A DNA stretch of 38,503 bases from Alphaproteobacteria bacterium (GCA_022826345.1 JAJDVB010000130.1:1-38503); one strand, 5' to 3'. Shown: positions 15,504 through 26,850, counted from the first letter of the stretch. The notes: a model not told the origin generated them from the letters alone. A program made the numbers and translations.

Positions 15504-17432
15504 CTACCTGCCCGCGATCAGATACCAGGTGACGATGGCCGCGAGCCCGAGCAACATCGCGAAGGCGTAGTGGTAGACGTAGCCCGACTGCAGCTTGACC
15601 GCGCGGCGCGCGATCGAGAGCGTGGCGGCGGCGAAGCCGTCCGGCCCGATGCCGTCGATCACCGCACCGTCCCCCTGCTTCCAGAGGTTACGCCCGAGAT
15701 ACTTTGCGGAGCGGACGAAGAGGATGTCGTAGAGCTCGTCGAAGTACCACTTGTTGAGCAGGAAGAGGTAAACCGGCCGCGCACGGGTGGCGAGCCGGCC
15801 AGGAAGCTCCGGCTTCAACACGTAGAACAGGAAGGCGCCGGCGATCCCGAGCACGCCCACGGCCATCGGCAGCGCCTTGACCCAGAAGTCGACGTGGTGC
15901 GCCTCCTCCAGCGCGTTGTGGATCGGCAGCACGAGGATCGACGTGCCCCAGAAGTCGATGTCGGTCGCCACCATCGGCAGCATCAGGTAGCCGATCACGA
16001 CGGCGCCGATGGCGAGCCCCACCAGCGGCACCCACATCACCGCCGGCGCCTCATGGACGTGCGCCATCACCTTCTCATCGGCGCGCGGCTTGCCGTGGAA
16101 GGTCAGGAAGAGCAGCCGCCATGAGTAGAACGCGGTCAGGAACGCCGCCAGGATGCCGAGCCCGAAGGCGTACATGCCGAGCCCGGTGTGCGAGGCGAAG
16201 GCGGACTCCAGGATGATGTCCTTCGAGAAGAAGCCCGAGAACGGGAAGATCCCGGCGAGCGCCAGGTTGCCGATCCACATCAGCACGTAGGTCACCGGGA
16301 TCATGCGCCAGATGCCGCCCATCTTGCGCATGTCCTGCTCGTCCGACATGGCGTGGATCACCGCGCCCGCGCCGAGGAAGAGCAGCGCCTTGAAGAACGC
16401 ATGCGTGGTCAAGTGGAAGATGCCGGCGCCATAGGCGGACACGCCGCAGGCGAAGAACATGTAGCCGAGCTGGCTGCAGGTCGAATAGGCGATCACCCGC
16501 TTGATGTCGTTCTGGGTGATCGCGATGGTCGCCGCAAAGATTGCGGTCGTCGCACCGAAGAACGTCACCACCGAGAGCGCGATCGGCGCGTACTCGAAGA
16601 TCGGCGAGAGCCGCGCCACCATGAAGACGCCGGCGGTCACCATGGTCGCGGCGTGGATCAGCGCCGAGACCGGGGTCGGGCCTTCCATCGCGTCCGGCAA
16701 CCAGGTGTGCAGCAGGAACTGCGCCGACTTCCCCATGGCGCCGACGAAGAGCAGGATGCAGGCGACCTCCAGGAAGTCGAAAGAATGGCCGAGGAAGGTG
16801 ACCTCGGCGTCCACCATGCCCGGCGCGCCCGCAAACACCGCGTCGAACGAGATGGTGTCGAACATCAGGAAGATGGCAAGGATGCCCAGCGCGAAGCCGA
16901 AATCGCCCACCCGGTTGACGATGAAGGCCTTGATCGCCGCAGCGTTCGCCGAGGGCCGCTTGTACCAGAATCCGATCAGCAGATAGGAGACGAGGCCGAC
17001 GCCCTCCCAGCCGAAGAACATCTGGAGGAAGTTGTCGGCGCTGACCAGCGCCAGCATGAAGAAGGTGAAGAGCGAGAGGTAGGCGAAGAAGCGCGGGACA
17101 TGGGGGTCGTGCGCCATGTAGCCGATGGAATAAACGTGGATCAGGAACGAGACCACGCAGACCACGAAGACCATCACCCCGGTCAGCTCGTCGAACCTGA
17201 GCAGCCAGTCCACGTCGAGATCGCCGGAGGCAAACCAGTCGAAGAGAACGATGGTCGCGGTCTCGCCCTGCAGCACGACCTCGGTGAAGACCACGATCGC
17301 CATCACGGCGGCGACGCCCATCGCGCCGCAGGTGACGAGCTGGGCACCGCGCGCGCCAATCACCCGGCCGAACAGGCCGGCGATCACCGCCCCGAAGAGG
17401 GGCAGGAAAATGGGCGCGGCGTAATAGAGCAC
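15504..17432 (-). CDS. nuoL: NADH-quinone oxidoreductase subunit L
   Basis: Distal antiporter-like subunit of complex I that also contributes the long lateral helix along the membrane arm. It has 642 aa. Recognisable stretches include FFGWEGVGLVSYLLIGFWY, FLLHTWLPDAMEGPTPVSAL, YSTCSQLGYMFFACGVSAYG and HLTTHAFFKALLFLGAGAVI; the C-terminal part from about residue 500 holds the lateral helix and the final membrane anchor. The start codon is GTG 17432, 6 nt after the nuoK stop; nuoM begins 4 nt downstream. Confidence 0.97.
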   Translation of the reverse strand: MLYYAAPIFLPLFGAVIAGLFGRVIGARGAQLVTCGAMGVAAVMAIVVFTEVVLQGETATIVLFDWFASGDLDVDWLLRFDELTGVMVFVVCVVSFLIHVYSIGYMAHDPHVPRFFAYLSLFTFFMLALVSADNFLQMFFGWEGVGLVSYLLIGFWYKRPSANAAAIKAFIVNRVGDFGFALGILAIFLMFDTISFDAVFAGAPGMVDAEVTFLGHSFDFLEVACILLFVGAMGKSAQFLLHTWLPDAMEGPTPVSALIHAATMVTAGVFMVARLSPIFEYAPIALSVVTFFGATTAIFAATIAITQNDIKRVIAYSTCSQLGYMFFACGVSAYGAGIFHLTTHAFFKALLFLGAGAVIHAMSDEQDMRKMGGIWRMIPVTYVLMWIGNLALAGIFPFSGFFSKDIILESAFASHTGLGMYAFGLGILAAFLTAFYSWRLLFLTFHGKPRADEKVMAHVHEAPAVMWVPLVGLAIGAVVIGYLMLPMVATDIDFWGTSILVLPIHNALEEAHHVDFWVKALPMAVGVLGIAGAFLFYVLKPELPGRLATRARPVYLFLLNKWYFDELYDILFVRSAKYLGRNLWKQGDGAVIDGIGPDGFAAATLSIARRAVKLQSGYVYHYAFAMLLGLAAIVTWYLIAGR

Positions 17433-17438
17433 CGGCCC

Positions 17439-17747
17439 CTAACCTTTCATCACGTTGACGTCCTCGACGGCGATGCTGCCGCGATTGCGGAAGTAGACGA
17501 CCAGAATGGCGAGGCCGATCGCAGCCTCGGCGGCCGCGACGGTGAGCACGAGCATGGCGAAGACCTGGCCCACCATGTCGTTGAGGAAGGTCGAGAAGGC
17601 GACCAGGTTGATGTTGACGGCGAGCAGCATCAGCTCGATCGCCATCAGGATGATGATGACGTTCTTGCGGTTGAGAAAGATGCCGACGACGCCGAGTGTG
17701 AACAGGACCGCGGCCACTGTGAGGTAATGGGTCAGTCCGATTTCCAT
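17439..17747 (-). CDS. nuoK: NADH-quinone oxidoreductase subunit K
   Basis: Small membrane subunit of complex I, 102 aa with three membrane helices (about residues 4-23, 29-49 and 61-83). The two conserved membrane Glu residues used in proton transfer are visible in [17 protein letters not shown] and [18 protein letters not shown]. It overlaps the 3' end of nuoJ by 16 nt, a common coupling, and is followed after 6 nt by nuoL. Confidence 0.97.
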   Translation of the reverse strand: MEIGLTHYLTVAAVLFTLGVVGIFLNRKNVIIILMAIELMLLAVNINLVAFSTFLNDMVGQVFAMLVLTVAAAEAAIGLAILVVYFRNRGSIAVEDVNVMKG

Positions 17748-18361
17748 GTCCCCTCCGCGCCCGGCTCGATGTCGGTGACCTGAACGGCAGCCTTGGGATC
17801 GCGCGCCACCTGATCGGCGATGCGCTGACGCCTTACATCGACACGGCGCCGGTGGGTGAGCACGATGGCGCCCACCATCGCGATCAGAAGGATGAAACCC
17901 GCGCCCTGGAACAGATAGGCGTAGTGGGTGTAGAGCACGTCGCCCAGCGCCTGGGTGTTGGTGACCTCGTCAGCCCGCGGCGTCGGCGATGCGACCGTCG
18001 TCGGCACCTCGATGTCGATGGCGCCCGAGGCGAAGACCAGCACCAGCTCGGCAAGCAATATGATGCCGATGACGCCGCCGATGGGCAGGTATTGGAGAAA
18101 GCCCGCGCGCAGCTCCGCGAAGTTGATGTTCAGCATCATCACGACGAAGAGGAAGAGCACGGCGACGGCGCCCACGTAGACGATGATCAGGATCATCGCC
18201 AGGAACTCGGCGCCCATCATCACGAAGAGCCCGGCCGAGTTGAAGAACGCCAGGATCAGGAACAGCACCGAGTGAACCGGGTTGCGTGAGGCGATCACCA
18301 TAACGCCCGCCCCCACCGTCACCACGGCGAGGACGTAGAACATGATCGTCTGGATGATCAT
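17732..18361 (-). CDS. nuoJ: NADH-quinone oxidoreductase subunit J
   Basis: Membrane subunit of complex I, 209 aa with five membrane helices. The signature [20 protein letters not shown] and the helix 3 region [20 protein letters not shown], which contains the pi-bulge involved in coupling, are intact. The C-terminal tail of about 40 residues after the last helix ([11 protein letters not shown]...) is cytoplasmic. The start is ATG 18361, 49 nt after the nuoI stop. Confidence 0.96.
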   Translation of the reverse strand: MIIQTIMFYVLAVVTVGAGVMVIASRNPVHSVLFLILAFFNSAGLFVMMGAEFLAMILIIVYVGAVAVLFLFVVMMLNINFAELRAGFLQYLPIGGVIGIILLAELVLVFASGAIDIEVPTTVASPTPRADEVTNTQALGDVLYTHYAYLFQGAGFILLIAMVGAIVLTHRRRVDVRRQRIADQVARDPKAAVQVTDIEPGAEGTWKSD

Positions 18362-18410
18362 CGTGCCGCGATCCCGCTTGGCTTACCGTTCCGCCCCTGC
18401 CGATCCCGGC

Positions 18411-18899
18411 TCAGCGGTAGGGTGCCTCCGCGCTCAGGTTGGCGGCGATCTCCCGCTCCCAGCGGTCGCCGTTATCGAGCAGCTTCTCCTTGTTGTAGAG
18501 CAGCTCCTCGCGGGTCTCGGCGGCAAACTCGAAGTTCGGCCCCTCGACGATGGCGTCCACCGGGCAGGCCTCCTGACAGAAGCCGCAGTAGATGCATTTC
18601 ACCATGTCGATGTCGTAGCGGGTGGTGCGCCGGCTGCCGTCCTCCCTCGGCTCCGCCTCGATGGTGATCGCCTGCGCGGGGCAGATCGCCTCGCACAGCT
18701 TGCAGGCGATGCAGCGCTCCTCGCCGTTGGGGTAGCGGCGGAGCGCGTGCTCGCCGCGAAAGCGCGGGCTCAGCATGCCCTTCTCGTAGGGGTAGTTGAG
18801 CGTCGCCTTGCGCTTGAACATCGACTTGAAGGTCACGCCGAGTCCGACCGCCAGCTCGGTCAGGAGCAAGGATCGAACTGTCTGCTCAATCGCTGGCAT
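18411..18899 (-). CDS. nuoI: NADH-quinone oxidoreductase subunit I
   Basis: Peripheral-arm subunit holding the two [4Fe-4S] clusters N6a and N6b that pass electrons to NuoB. It has 162 aa, the size usual for alphaproteobacteria. Two complete ferredoxin motifs are seen: [12 protein letters not shown] and [13 protein letters not shown] chose ATG 18899 because AGGAGG lies 5 nt upstream; an in-frame ATG 11 codons earlier has no such support. It is separated from nuoH by 64 nt, the largest gap in the nuo run. Confidence 0.97.
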   Translation of the reverse strand: MPAIEQTVRSLLLTELAVGLGVTFKSMFKRKATLNYPYEKGMLSPRFRGEHALRRYPNGEERCIACKLCEAICPAQAITIEAEPREDGSRRTTRYDIDMVKCIYCGFCQEACPVDAIVEGPNFEFAAETREELLYNKEKLLDNGDRWEREIAANLSAEAPYR

Positions 18900-18904
18900 G
18901 GCGA

Positions 18905-18910
18905 CCTCCT
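18905..18910 (-). promoter_or_regulatory. Strong ribosome-binding site for nuoI
   Basis: AGGAGG on the coding strand, 5 nt before ATG 18899. It fixes the nuoI start and is the strongest Shine-Dalgarno I noticed in the nuo run, where most other genes start inside or right after the previous stop. Confidence 0.75.
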
Positions 18911-18963
18911 GTTTGGCGCCGGGCGCGGCCATAGCACAGGCCGCCTGCCGTCGCCACGGTGAC

Positions 18964-19980
18964 TTACCTCGGCAACCAGTCGAACGCGTGCAGCGCGCCC
19001 GCGACGATCACGACCATGGCGAGCGAGGCCGGCAGAAACACCTTCCAGCCCAGCCGCATGAGCTGATCGTAGCGGTAGCGCGGCAGCGTCGCGCGGGTCC
19101 AGGTGAAGAAGAACACGACGACTGCGGTCTTCAGCAGGAACCAGACCACGCCGGGCACCGCCATCAGGGGCTCCACGTGGAACGGCGGCAGCCAGCCGCC
19201 GAGGAACAGGATCACGCTGAGCCCGCTCAACAGCACGATGTTGGCGTACTCCCCCATCATGAAGAGCAGCCAGGTCATCGACGAGTATTCCACCTGGTAG
19301 CCCGCAACCAGCTCGCCCTCGGCCTCCGGCAGGTCGAAGGGCGTGCGGTTGGTCTCGGCCAGGGCGGAGACGAAGTAGATCACGAACATCGGGAACAGCG
19401 GGATGAAGAACCAGAGCCCCTTCTGCGCCTCGACGATGTCGTTGAGGTTGAGCGAGCCGACGCAGAGCAGCACCGTCACCAGCACAAAGCCGATGGACAC
19501 CTCGTAGGAGACCATCTGCGCAGCCGAGCGCAGCGCGCCGAGAAAGGCGTACTTCGAGTTGCTGGCCCAGCCCGCGATGATGATGCCGTAGACCCCGAGC
19601 GAAGAGACCGCGAAGAGGTAGAGCAGTCCGACGTTGAGGTCCGCGAGCACCAGGTGCTGGTCGAAGGGAATCACCGCCCAGCCGATCAAACCCAGGCTGA
19701 AGGTCACCATCGGCGCCAACACGAAGAGCATGCGGTTGGCGCCGGCAGGAACGATGGTCTCCTTGAACAGGCATTTGATGCCGTCGGCCACCGGCTGCAG
19801 CAGACCGAAGGGGCCCACTACGTTGGGTCCTTTTCGGATCTGGATCGCCGCCCAGACCTTGCGTTCGAAATAGGTGATGAAGGCCAATACCAGCAGTAGC
19901 GGCACCACGATCGCGAGGATGTACCCGATGGTGAGGAACAGCGGGTAGAAGTAGGTGCTCCAGACGCCCGCCTCAGCCAT
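18964..19980 (-). CDS. nuoH: NADH-quinone oxidoreductase subunit H
   Basis: Membrane subunit of complex I that forms the quinone chamber with NuoB and NuoD. It has 338 aa and about eight helices. Diagnostic stretches are [40 protein letters not shown] and the highly conserved loop [20 protein letters not shown]. The start is ATG 19980 inside the nuoG end (ATGGCTGA, 8-nt overlap), giving [11 protein letters not shown]; the frame extends upstream but the extra residues are not NuoH-like. Confidence 0.97.
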   Translation of the reverse strand: MAEAGVWSTYFYPLFLTIGYILAIVVPLLLVLAFITYFERKVWAAIQIRKGPNVVGPFGLLQPVADGIKCLFKETIVPAGANRMLFVLAPMVTFSLGLIGWAVIPFDQHLVLADLNVGLLYLFAVSSLGVYGIIIAGWASNSKYAFLGALRSAAQMVSYEVSIGFVLVTVLLCVGSLNLNDIVEAQKGLWFFIPLFPMFVIYFVSALAETNRTPFDLPEAEGELVAGYQVEYSSMTWLLFMMGEYANIVLLSGLSVILFLGGWLPPFHVEPLMAVPGVVWFLLKTAVVVFFFTWTRATLPRYRYDQLMRLGWKVFLPASLAMVVIVAGALHAFDWLPR

Positions 19981-22033
19981 CGGCGCGGGCCTCCCCCGCC
20001 GACGCAACGAACGCCGCGCTGCACTCGGTCATGGTCTGGGATGCGCGGGTGATGGGATCGGTCCGGTAGAAGTCCCCGATGGGGCACGCGAAGGGCGCCT
20101 CATCCATCGTGCCAGCGGCGCCGAAGTCGCCCCAAGCCGCCGCGCTCACTTCACCAATCGCGGCGAGCGTCGGCGCCCGCTCCACCATGCGGGCGCGAAG
20201 CTCGTCCAGCGTGTCGTAAGCCAGGGGCTTGCCGAGCCGGGCGGAGAGCGCGCGCAGGATGCGCCAGTCCTCCCGCGCCTCGCCGAGCGGCGCACTCGCC
20301 GCATAGGCGCGCTGCGGCCGGCCTTCGAGATTGACGTAGGTGCCGTCCTTCTCGGTGTACGCGGCGCCCGGCAGGATCACGTCGGCGATCCGCGCCCCGG
20401 CATCGCCGTGGTGGCCCTGGTAGACGACGAAGCAGTTCTCGGGCCGCTCCAGCCCAAGCTCATCGGCCCCCAGCAGATAGAGCAGGCGGATCGCGCCGTC
20501 GCCGGCGCCCTCGCAGATCGCCGCAGTATCGCGCCCGCCCTTGCCCGGCACGAAGCCGAGATCGAGCCCGCCGACACGGGATGCCGCGGTATGCAGTACG
20601 TTGAAGCCGTTCCAGCCGTCGGCGACCATGCCCGTCGCCTCCGCGACCGCCCTGGCATGCGCCAGCACCTGGGCGCCGTCGGGCCGCGTGAGCGCCCCCA
20701 TGCCGACGATCAGCATCGGCCTCTCGGCCATCTTCAGGACGTCGGCAAAGGGGTGCCCCCCCTTTGACAGCGTAGCGAGGCTTTCCGGCCCGTCGCCCAA
20801 GTGATGGTGGGGATAGGTCAGATCCACCTTCGGGCCGACGACGCCGACCTTGAGTCCGCCCCGGCGCCAGAGCTTGCGGATGCGCGCATTGACCAGCGAC
20901 GCCTCCCAGCGCGGGTTGGTGCCGATCAGGAGGATCGCGTCGGTCTCCTCGATTCCGGCGATGGTGGTGTTGAAGAGGTAGGAGACGCGGCTCGTCGCAT
21001 CGAGCTTGGCGCCGTCCTGCCGACAGTCGAGATGGGGCGAGCCCAGCGCTCCCATGAGGTCGGCAAGCGCCGTCATCGCTTCGCAGTCCACCGTATCGCC
21101 CACCAGCGCGGCGATCTGGTCGCCGTCCAGGCCGTCTGCCGCCGCGGCGATGGCGTCGAACGCCTCTGCCCAGCTTGCGGTTTCGAGCGCGCCGTTTCGC
21201 CGCACGTAGCAGCGGTCGAGGCGCCGCCGCCGCAGCCCGTCGTAGGCGAAGCGGCTCTTGTCCGAGAGCCACTCTTCGTTGATGTCGTCATGCAAGCGCG
21301 GCACCACGCGCAGCACCTCCGTGCCGCGCGCATCCACCCGAATGTTGGAACCCACCGCATCGAGCACGTCGACGGTCTCGGTGGTGCGTAGCTCCCACGA
21401 GCGTGCGACGAAGGCGTAGGGCTTGGAGGTCAGCGCTCCCACCGGGCAAAGGTCGATCATGTTACCGCTGAGCTCGGAGGACACCGCCTTCTCGACATAC
21501 GTGCCGATTTCCATGTGCTCGCCGCGGAAGACCGCGCCGAACTCCTCGACCCCCGCGATCTCGTCGGCGAAGCGGATGCAGCGCGTGCAGTGGATGCAGC
21601 GCGTCATGATGGTCTCGATCAGCGGCCCGACGTCCTTGTCGCGCACCGCGCGCTTGCCCTCGTCGAAGCGGCTGAAGTGCCGGCCATAGGCCATGGCCTG
21701 GTCCTGCAGGTCGCACTCGCCGCCCTGATCGCAGATCGGGCAATCGAGCGGGTGATTGATGAGCAGGAACTCCATCACCCCTTCCCGCGCCTTCTTGACC
21801 TGCGGCGTATCGGTGCGGATCACCATGCCATCCGCCGCCGGCATCGCGCATGACGCGATGGGCTTGGGCGAGCGCTCCATCTCCACCAGGCACATGCGGC
21901 AGTTGCCGGCGATGGAGAGCCGGTCGTGGTAGCAGAAGTGCGGGATCTCCTTGCCCGCCTGCACGCAGGCCTGCATCACCGTCGAGCCGGGCTCGACCGT
22001 GATTTCGGCGCCGTCGATGGTGAGCGTGGTCAT
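19973..22033 (-). CDS. nuoG: NADH-quinone oxidoreductase subunit G
   Basis: Large peripheral Fe-S subunit of complex I, 686 aa. The N-terminal ferredoxin domain carries the [2Fe-2S] ligands ([15 protein letters not shown] then SCAMP). Next come the His/Cys ligands of N5 ([14 protein letters not shown]) and the N4 ferredoxin motif (CIHCTRC ... DLCPVGAL). The rest is a molybdopterin-oxidoreductase-like domain without a functional cofactor site; the extra N7 motif of E. coli-type enzymes was not seen. The start is ATG 22033 ([16 protein letters not shown]), 11 nt after the nuoF stop; the frame is open much further upstream, but only as a shadow of nuoF. Confidence 0.96.
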   Translation of the reverse strand: MTTLTIDGAEITVEPGSTVMQACVQAGKEIPHFCYHDRLSIAGNCRMCLVEMERSPKPIASCAMPAADGMVIRTDTPQVKKAREGVMEFLLINHPLDCPICDQGGECDLQDQAMAYGRHFSRFDEGKRAVRDKDVGPLIETIMTRCIHCTRCIRFADEIAGVEEFGAVFRGEHMEIGTYVEKAVSSELSGNMIDLCPVGALTSKPYAFVARSWELRTTETVDVLDAVGSNIRVDARGTEVLRVVPRLHDDINEEWLSDKSRFAYDGLRRRRLDRCYVRRNGALETASWAEAFDAIAAAADGLDGDQIAALVGDTVDCEAMTALADLMGALGSPHLDCRQDGAKLDATSRVSYLFNTTIAGIEETDAILLIGTNPRWEASLVNARIRKLWRRGGLKVGVVGPKVDLTYPHHHLGDGPESLATLSKGGHPFADVLKMAERPMLIVGMGALTRPDGAQVLAHARAVAEATGMVADGWNGFNVLHTAASRVGGLDLGFVPGKGGRDTAAICEGAGDGAIRLLYLLGADELGLERPENCFVVYQGHHGDAGARIADVILPGAAYTEKDGTYVNLEGRPQRAYAASAPLGEAREDWRILRALSARLGKPLAYDTLDELRARMVERAPTLAAIGEVSAAAWGDFGAAGTMDEAPFACPIGDFYRTDPITRASQTMTECSAAFVASAGEARADG

Positions 22034-22044
22034 CGCATGCGTCC

Positions 22045-23352
22045 TCAGGCCGCCGCGGCAGCAGCGGTCGCGCCACCGCCGCCGACCTTTGCGGCCAGGA
22101 TGCGCCGCTCGAGCTCGGGCCGGAAGTGGCGGATCAACCCCTGCACCGGCCACGCGGCCGCATCGCCGAGGGCGCAGATGGTGTGGCCTTCGATCTGGCC
22201 CACCACGTCCCACAGCATGTCGATCTCTTCGACCGACGCCTCGCCCCGGATCAGGCGCAGCATCACGCGGTAGACCCAGCCGGTGCCCTCCCGGCAGGGC
22301 GTGCACTGGCCGCAGCTCTCGTGCATGTAGAAGTGGGAGAGCCGGGCGATGGCCTCGACCACGTCGGCCGACTTGTCCATCACGATCACCGCCGCCGTGC
22401 CGAGCCCCGATTTCTCGGCCATCAGCGAGTCGAAGTCCATCAGCACCTCGTCGCAGATCGACTTCGGCAAGAGCGGTACCGAGGCGCCGCCGGGAATCAC
22501 CGCCTGCAGGTTGTCCCAACCGCCGCGCACCCCGCCCGCGTGCTTCTCGATCAGCTCGCGCATGGGGATGCCCATCTCCTCTTCCACGTTGCACGGCTGG
22601 TTCACGTGGCCGGAGATGCAGAAGACCTTAGTGCCGGTGTTCTTGGGCCGGCCGATGCCGGCGAACCACTCCGCGCCGCGGCGCAGGATGGTGGGCACGA
22701 CCGCGATGGTCTCGACGTTGTTCACCGTCGACGGGCAACCGTAGAGCCCGACCGCTGCCGGGAACGGCGGCTTGAGGCGGGGCCGCCCAGGCTTGCCCTC
22801 CAGGCTCTCCAGCAGCCCGGTCTCCTCGCCGCAGATGTAGGCGCCGGCGCCGCGGTGGAGATAAACGTCGAAGGGCCAGTCGGTGCCACACGGGCTCTTG
22901 CCTATGAGGCCCGCGTCGTAGGCCTCGTCGATCGCCGCCTGCAGCGCGACCGCCTCGTCGTAGAACTCGCCGCGAATGTAGATATAGGCCGCGTGTGCCC
23001 GCATGGCGAAGCCCGAGAGCAGGCACCCCTCGATCAGTTTTTGGGGATCATGGCGCATCATGTCCCGGTCCTTACAGGTGCCGGGCTCGCTCTCGTCAGC
23101 GTTGACCACGAGATAGTGCGGGCGGCCGGGAGCCTCCTCCTTCGGCATGAAGGACCATTTCAACCCGGTCGGGAAGCCGGCGCCTCCCCGCCCGCGCAGG
23201 CCTGACTCCTTGATCTGGTCGATGATCCAGTCGTGGCCCTTGGCCATCAGCGCCGCTGTCCCGTCCCAGTCGCCCCGCGCGCGGGCGCCGGCCAGGCGCC
23301 AGTCGCCGGTGCCGTAGAGGTTGGTGAAGATGCGGTCGGAATCGCTGAGCAT
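22045..23352 (-). CDS. nuoF: NADH-quinone oxidoreductase subunit F
   Basis: NADH-binding subunit carrying FMN and cluster N3, the electron entry point of complex I. It has 435 aa. The NADH/FMN sites appear as [18 protein letters not shown] and [15 protein letters not shown]. The N3 [4Fe-4S] ligands are in [12 protein letters not shown] plus the later Cys in HTICALGDA. An Ala-rich tail ends the protein. The start is ATG 23352 ([14 protein letters not shown]), 2 nt after the nuoE stop codon. Confidence 0.97.
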   Translation of the reverse strand: MLSDSDRIFTNLYGTGDWRLAGARARGDWDGTAALMAKGHDWIIDQIKESGLRGRGGAGFPTGLKWSFMPKEEAPGRPHYLVVNADESEPGTCKDRDMMRHDPQKLIEGCLLSGFAMRAHAAYIYIRGEFYDEAVALQAAIDEAYDAGLIGKSPCGTDWPFDVYLHRGAGAYICGEETGLLESLEGKPGRPRLKPPFPAAVGLYGCPSTVNNVETIAVVPTILRRGAEWFAGIGRPKNTGTKVFCISGHVNQPCNVEEEMGIPMRELIEKHAGGVRGGWDNLQAVIPGGASVPLLPKSICDEVLMDFDSLMAEKSGLGTAAVIVMDKSADVVEAIARLSHFYMHESCGQCTPCREGTGWVYRVMLRLIRGEASVEEIDMLWDVVGQIEGHTICALGDAAAWPVQGLIRHFRPELERRILAAKVGGGGATAAAAAA

Positions 23353-23354
23353 GC

Positions 23355-23948
23355 TCAAAGCTCGGTCAGTGTGGTCAGGCCGGAGGCGGGCGCCGAGGTC
23401 TGGCGGCCTGTCTGCGGGCCCGGCTCGGGCGCGCTCCCGCCCCTGAAGGCGCGCAGGATCTCCTTCATCCGCGCCGGGTCGAGGTCCTCGTAGAAGTGAT
23501 CGTTGATCTGCACCATGGGCGCGTTGACGCAGGCGCCGAGGCACTCGACCTCGGTCAGCGTGAAGAGCCCGTCCTCCGTGGTGCCGCCCAGGCCGATGCC
23601 GAGCTCGTCGCGGCAGGCATCGCGCAGCGCGTCCGAGCCCCTGAGCCAGCAAGGCGTCGTGCGGCAAAGCTGGACGTGATAGCGGCCGACCGGCTCCAGG
23701 TTCAGCATCGTGTAGAAGGTCGCGACCTCGTAGACCCGGATCGACGCCATGTCGAGCAACTCGGCGACGTGTTCCATCACCGCCTGGGAAATCCAGCCGT
23801 CGTTCTGACGCTGTGCGAGGTCGAGCAGCGGCAGCACCGCGCTCGCCTGACAGCCTGCCGGGTACTTGGCGATCACCGCGTCCGCCTTGGCCCGGTTGTC
23901 GGGCGTGAAGGCGAAGGCCTCGGCGCCGTTGCCAGCTTCGCCCGTCAC
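23355..23948 (-). CDS. nuoE: NADH-quinone oxidoreductase subunit E
   Basis: Thioredoxin-like [2Fe-2S] (N1a) subunit of the NADH dehydrogenase module, 197 aa. The four cluster Cys are in CRTTPC and CLGAC. The helical N-terminal part ([20 protein letters not shown]) is typical. A Pro/Thr/Gly-rich tail of about 25 residues (from APEPGPQTG) is longer than in E. coli. The start is GTG 23948, sharing GTGA with the nuoD stop. Confidence 0.96.
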   Translation of the reverse strand: MTGEAGNGAEAFAFTPDNRAKADAVIAKYPAGCQASAVLPLLDLAQRQNDGWISQAVMEHVAELLDMASIRVYEVATFYTMLNLEPVGRYHVQLCRTTPCWLRGSDALRDACRDELGIGLGGTTEDGLFTLTEVECLGACVNAPMVQINDHFYEDLDPARMKEILRAFRGGSAPEPGPQTGRQTSAPASGLTTLTEL

Positions 23949-25123
23949 CGGTCGATCTCCCCGAACACGATGTCCATGCTCGCGAGGTTGGCCACCGTGT
24001 CCGCCAGCATGTGGCCCTTGCTCATGTGGTCGAGCACCTGCAGGTGCGCGAAGCCCGGTGCCCTGATCTTGCAGCGATAGGGCCGGTTGGTGCCGTCGGC
24101 CACGAGGTAGACACCGAACTCGCCCTTCGGCGCCTCTACTGCGCGGTAGGCCTCGCCCGCCGGCACGTGGTAGCCCTCGGTGTAGAGCTTGAAGTGATGG
24201 ATCAACGCTTCCATCGACTCCTTCATCACGGCCCTGGACGGAGGCGTGATCTTGTTGTCCTGAACCTTGACCGGCCCTTCCGGCATCTTTTCAAGGCATT
24301 GCGCAATTATCTTCACGCACTGCCTCATCTCCTCCATGCGGACGAGATAGCGCTCGTAGCAATCGCCGTTGGAGCCGATAGGCACCCCGAAGTCGAGCTC
24401 GCTGTAGACCTCGTAGGGCTGGTTGCGGCGCAGGTCCCAGGAAACGCCGGAGGCACGCAGGACCGGCCCGGTCAACCCCCAGTCGAAGCACTCCTGCGCG
24501 CTCAGAATGCCGATATCGACGGTGCGCTGCTTGAAGATGCGGTTCTCGGTCAGCACGTTTTCGATGTCGTCGATGACCTTGGGAAACTTCTCGTTCCACG
24601 CACCGATATCCGAGAGCAGGTCCGGGGCGAGGTCGTAGGCGACGCCGCCGGGGCGGAAGTAGGCGGCATGGAGGCGCGAGCCCGAGGCCCGCTCGTAAAA
24701 CTCCATGGTCAGCTCGCGCTCCTCGAAGCCCCAGAAGAAGGGGGTCATCGCGCCGACGTCGAGCGCCATGGTGCAGATGTTCATCAGATGGTTGGCGATG
24801 CGCGAAATCTCGCTGTAGAGCACGCGGATGTACTGCGCCCGCTCAGGGATCTCGAGTCCCAGCAACGCCTCGACGGCGAGCGCATAGGCGTGCTCCTGGT
24901 TCATCGGCGCGACATAGTCGAGCCGGTCGAAGTAGGGCACCGCCTGCAGGTAGGTCTTGTACTCGATCAGCTTCTCGGTGCCGCGGTGGAGCAGCCCGAT
25001 GTGAGGGTCGGCGCGCTCGACCACCTCGCCGTCCATCTCCAGCACCAGGCGCAGCACGCCGTGCGCCGCCGGATGCTGCGGCCCGAAGTTCACGGTCATG
25101 TTGCGTATCTGGCGCTCGCTCAT
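23945..25123 (-). CDS. nuoD: NADH-quinone oxidoreductase subunit D
   Basis: 49-kDa subunit that forms the quinone-reduction site with NuoB, 392 aa. Signature stretches include [20 protein letters not shown] (the His used in quinone chemistry), [19 protein letters not shown] and [20 protein letters not shown]. The last residues end DIVFGEIDR, the conserved C terminus. It is separate from NuoC, unlike E. coli where C and D are fused. ATG 25123 overlaps the nuoC stop (ATGA). Confidence 0.97.
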   Translation of the reverse strand: MSERQIRNMTVNFGPQHPAAHGVLRLVLEMDGEVVERADPHIGLLHRGTEKLIEYKTYLQAVPYFDRLDYVAPMNQEHAYALAVEALLGLEIPERAQYIRVLYSEISRIANHLMNICTMALDVGAMTPFFWGFEERELTMEFYERASGSRLHAAYFRPGGVAYDLAPDLLSDIGAWNEKFPKVIDDIENVLTENRIFKQRTVDIGILSAQECFDWGLTGPVLRASGVSWDLRRNQPYEVYSELDFGVPIGSNGDCYERYLVRMEEMRQCVKIIAQCLEKMPEGPVKVQDNKITPPSRAVMKESMEALIHHFKLYTEGYHVPAGEAYRAVEAPKGEFGVYLVADGTNRPYRCKIRAPGFAHLQVLDHMSKGHMLADTVANLASMDIVFGEIDR

Positions 25124-25749
25124 GGTAAGCGCCCGTCCTCTCCGGCCTCACCGGCCTTCTCATCTCCCGGCAGCGGGTAAGCCGCACCCTCCCAGGGGCT
25201 CAGGAAGTCGAAGCGGCGGAATTCCTGAGTGAGCTTCACCGGCTCGTACACCACCCGCTTCTGCTCGGAGTCGTAGCGCAGCTCCACGTAGCCCGTGAGC
25301 GGAAAGTCCTTGCGCAACGGATGGCCGTCGAAGCCGTAATCGGTGAGCAGCCGGCGCAGGTCCGGGTTGCCAGCAAAGTAGATGCCGTAAAGGTCCCAGG
25401 TCTCGCGCTCCCACCATCCGGCGGAGGGGTAGACCTCGGTCGCCGACGGCACCGGTTGGTCCTCGTTGACGCCGATCTTGAGGCGCAGCCGACAATTGTG
25501 GCTCATGCTGAGCAAGTGGTAGACGACATCGAAGCGTGGGTCGCGCTCCGGGTAGTCGACGCCGCAGAGATCGGTCAACTGCTCGAAGCGACAGCGCGGA
25601 TCGTCCTTCAGGAACTTCAACACACGCACCACCTGGTCCGCGCGCGCGTCCACGGTGAGTTCGTCGCGGGAGACGTCGGCTGCGATCACGTAATCGCTGA
25701 GACTGGTCGCGACGTGCTCGCCGAGGTCGCGTAGGCCGGCCGTGTCCAT
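25120..25749 (-). CDS. nuoC: NADH-quinone oxidoreductase subunit C
   Basis: 30-kDa peripheral subunit of complex I, 209 aa, a structural partner of NuoD. The family signature [20 protein letters not shown] followed by [20 protein letters not shown] is clear. The short acidic tail ([15 protein letters not shown]) is variable in the family. ATG 25749 lies 24 nt after the nuoB stop; its stop overlaps the nuoD start. Confidence 0.96.
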   Translation of the reverse strand: MDTAGLRDLGEHVATSLSDYVIAADVSRDELTVDARADQVVRVLKFLKDDPRCRFEQLTDLCGVDYPERDPRFDVVYHLLSMSHNCRLRLKIGVNEDQPVPSATEVYPSAGWWERETWDLYGIYFAGNPDLRRLLTDYGFDGHPLRKDFPLTGYVELRYDSEQKRVVYEPVKLTQEFRRFDFLSPWEGAAYPLPGDEKAGEAGEDGRLP

Positions 25750-25773
25750 CCCCTCGCCCGCTCTCGACGCGCG

Positions 25774-26328
25774 CTAGCGCGCGATGGTCCCCTCGCGCCG
25801 GATCTTCCGCTGCAATTGCATGATGCCGTAGAGCAGCGCTTCGGCCGTGGGCGGACAGCCGGGGACATAGACATCCACCGGGACGACACGGTCGCAGCCG
25901 CGCACCACCGAATAGGAATAGTGATAGTAGCCGCCGCCGTTGGCGCAGCTTCCCATGGAGATGACGTAGCGGGGCTCCGGCATCTGGTCGTAGACCCGCC
26001 GGAACGCGGGCGCCATCTTGTTACAGAGGGTGCCAGCCACGATCATCACGTCCGATTGGCGCGGGCTCGCGCGCGGCACCATACCGATGCGGTCGATGTC
26101 GTAGCGGGACGCGATGGTCTGCATGAACTCGACCGCGCAGCAGGCGAGCCCGAAGGTCATCGGCCAGAGCGAGCCGGTGCGCGCCCAATTGATGATGCTG
26201 TCGAGCTGGGCGACCACAAAGCCCTTGTCGTTCAGCTCATCGCTTACCAGCGCAAGCGCCTGGTCCTGGGCCTGACCTGCCGGCAGCGGCTTACCGGGCA
26301 GGCCGACCGTGGAGGTTTCTACTCCCAT
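25774..26328 (-). CDS. nuoB: NADH-quinone oxidoreductase subunit B
   Basis: Subunit holding cluster N2, the last electron carrier before quinone, 184 aa. Ligand Cys residues are in [10 protein letters not shown] (adjacent Cys pair), [10 protein letters not shown] and [14 protein letters not shown]. The N terminus from ATG 26328 ([12 protein letters not shown]) overlaps the nuoA end by 10 nt; a more upstream in-frame ATG at 26349 would overlap by 31 nt and is less likely. Followed by nuoC after 24 nt. Confidence 0.96.
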   Translation of the reverse strand: MGVETSTVGLPGKPLPAGQAQDQALALVSDELNDKGFVVAQLDSIINWARTGSLWPMTFGLACCAVEFMQTIASRYDIDRIGMVPRASPRQSDVMIVAGTLCNKMAPAFRRVYDQMPEPRYVISMGSCANGGGYYHYSYSVVRGCDRVVPVDVYVPGCPPTAEALLYGIMQLQRKIRREGTIAR

Positions 26329-26693
26329 TCGAGCGCGCCCTTCTTCCACTCGTAGACGAAGCCGATGGTCAGCAGCCCGAGGAAGACGATCATCGACCAG
26401 AAGCCGTAGAGCCCGATCTCACTGAACGAGACCGCCCACGGAAAGAGATACGCGACCTCAAGATCGAAGATGATGAAGAGGATGGCCACGAGATAGAAGC
26501 GGACGTCGAAGCGGCCGCGCGCATCCTCGAAGGCGTCGAAGCCGCACTCGTAGGCGGCGATCTTGTCCCGGTCAGGCCGTTGCGGCGCGAGCACGTAGGA
26601 GCCTGCGATGGCGGCGATCGCCATCACACCGGCGATGCCGAGAAAGATGACGATGGGCAGGTATTCGAGGAGAAGGTCAGTCGACGCGGTCAC
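26319..26693 (-). CDS. nuoA: NADH-quinone oxidoreductase subunit A
   Basis: First gene of the complex I operon, 124 aa with three membrane helices (about residues 9-31, 64-84 and 92-113). The conserved cytoplasmic loop [20 protein letters not shown] with its quinone-cavity Cys is intact. The start codon is GTG 26693, with GGGAG about 9 nt upstream. No promoter could be assigned with confidence in the 157 nt up to tRNA-Asp; read-through from the hupB/tRNA unit is possible since all lie on the same strand. Confidence 0.96.
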   Translation of the reverse strand: MTASTDLLLEYLPIVIFLGIAGVMAIAAIAGSYVLAPQRPDRDKIAAYECGFDAFEDARGRFDVRFYLVAILFIIFDLEVAYLFPWAVSFSEIGLYGFWSMIVFLGLLTIGFVYEWKKGALEWE

Positions 26694-26850
26694 CGGCCAC
26701 GACTCCCCAACCGGCCGCGCACGGAAGCCTTACGGCATTCGCGGCGCCGCAGCCTTCCTCGGCCACTCCCGAATCCCGCAGCCTGCATCAAAACGGCACC
26801 CCGTTGCAGCTCTTCCCGTCCCGGCGCTTCAGAACGGCGCTCCGGGGATA

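Noticed and set aside
16188..17783. Long plus-strand open frame (531 codons) across nuoL and nuoK
   Set aside because: Antisense of unmistakable NuoL/NuoK; the translation is low-complexity Asp/His/Arg/Glu-rich.
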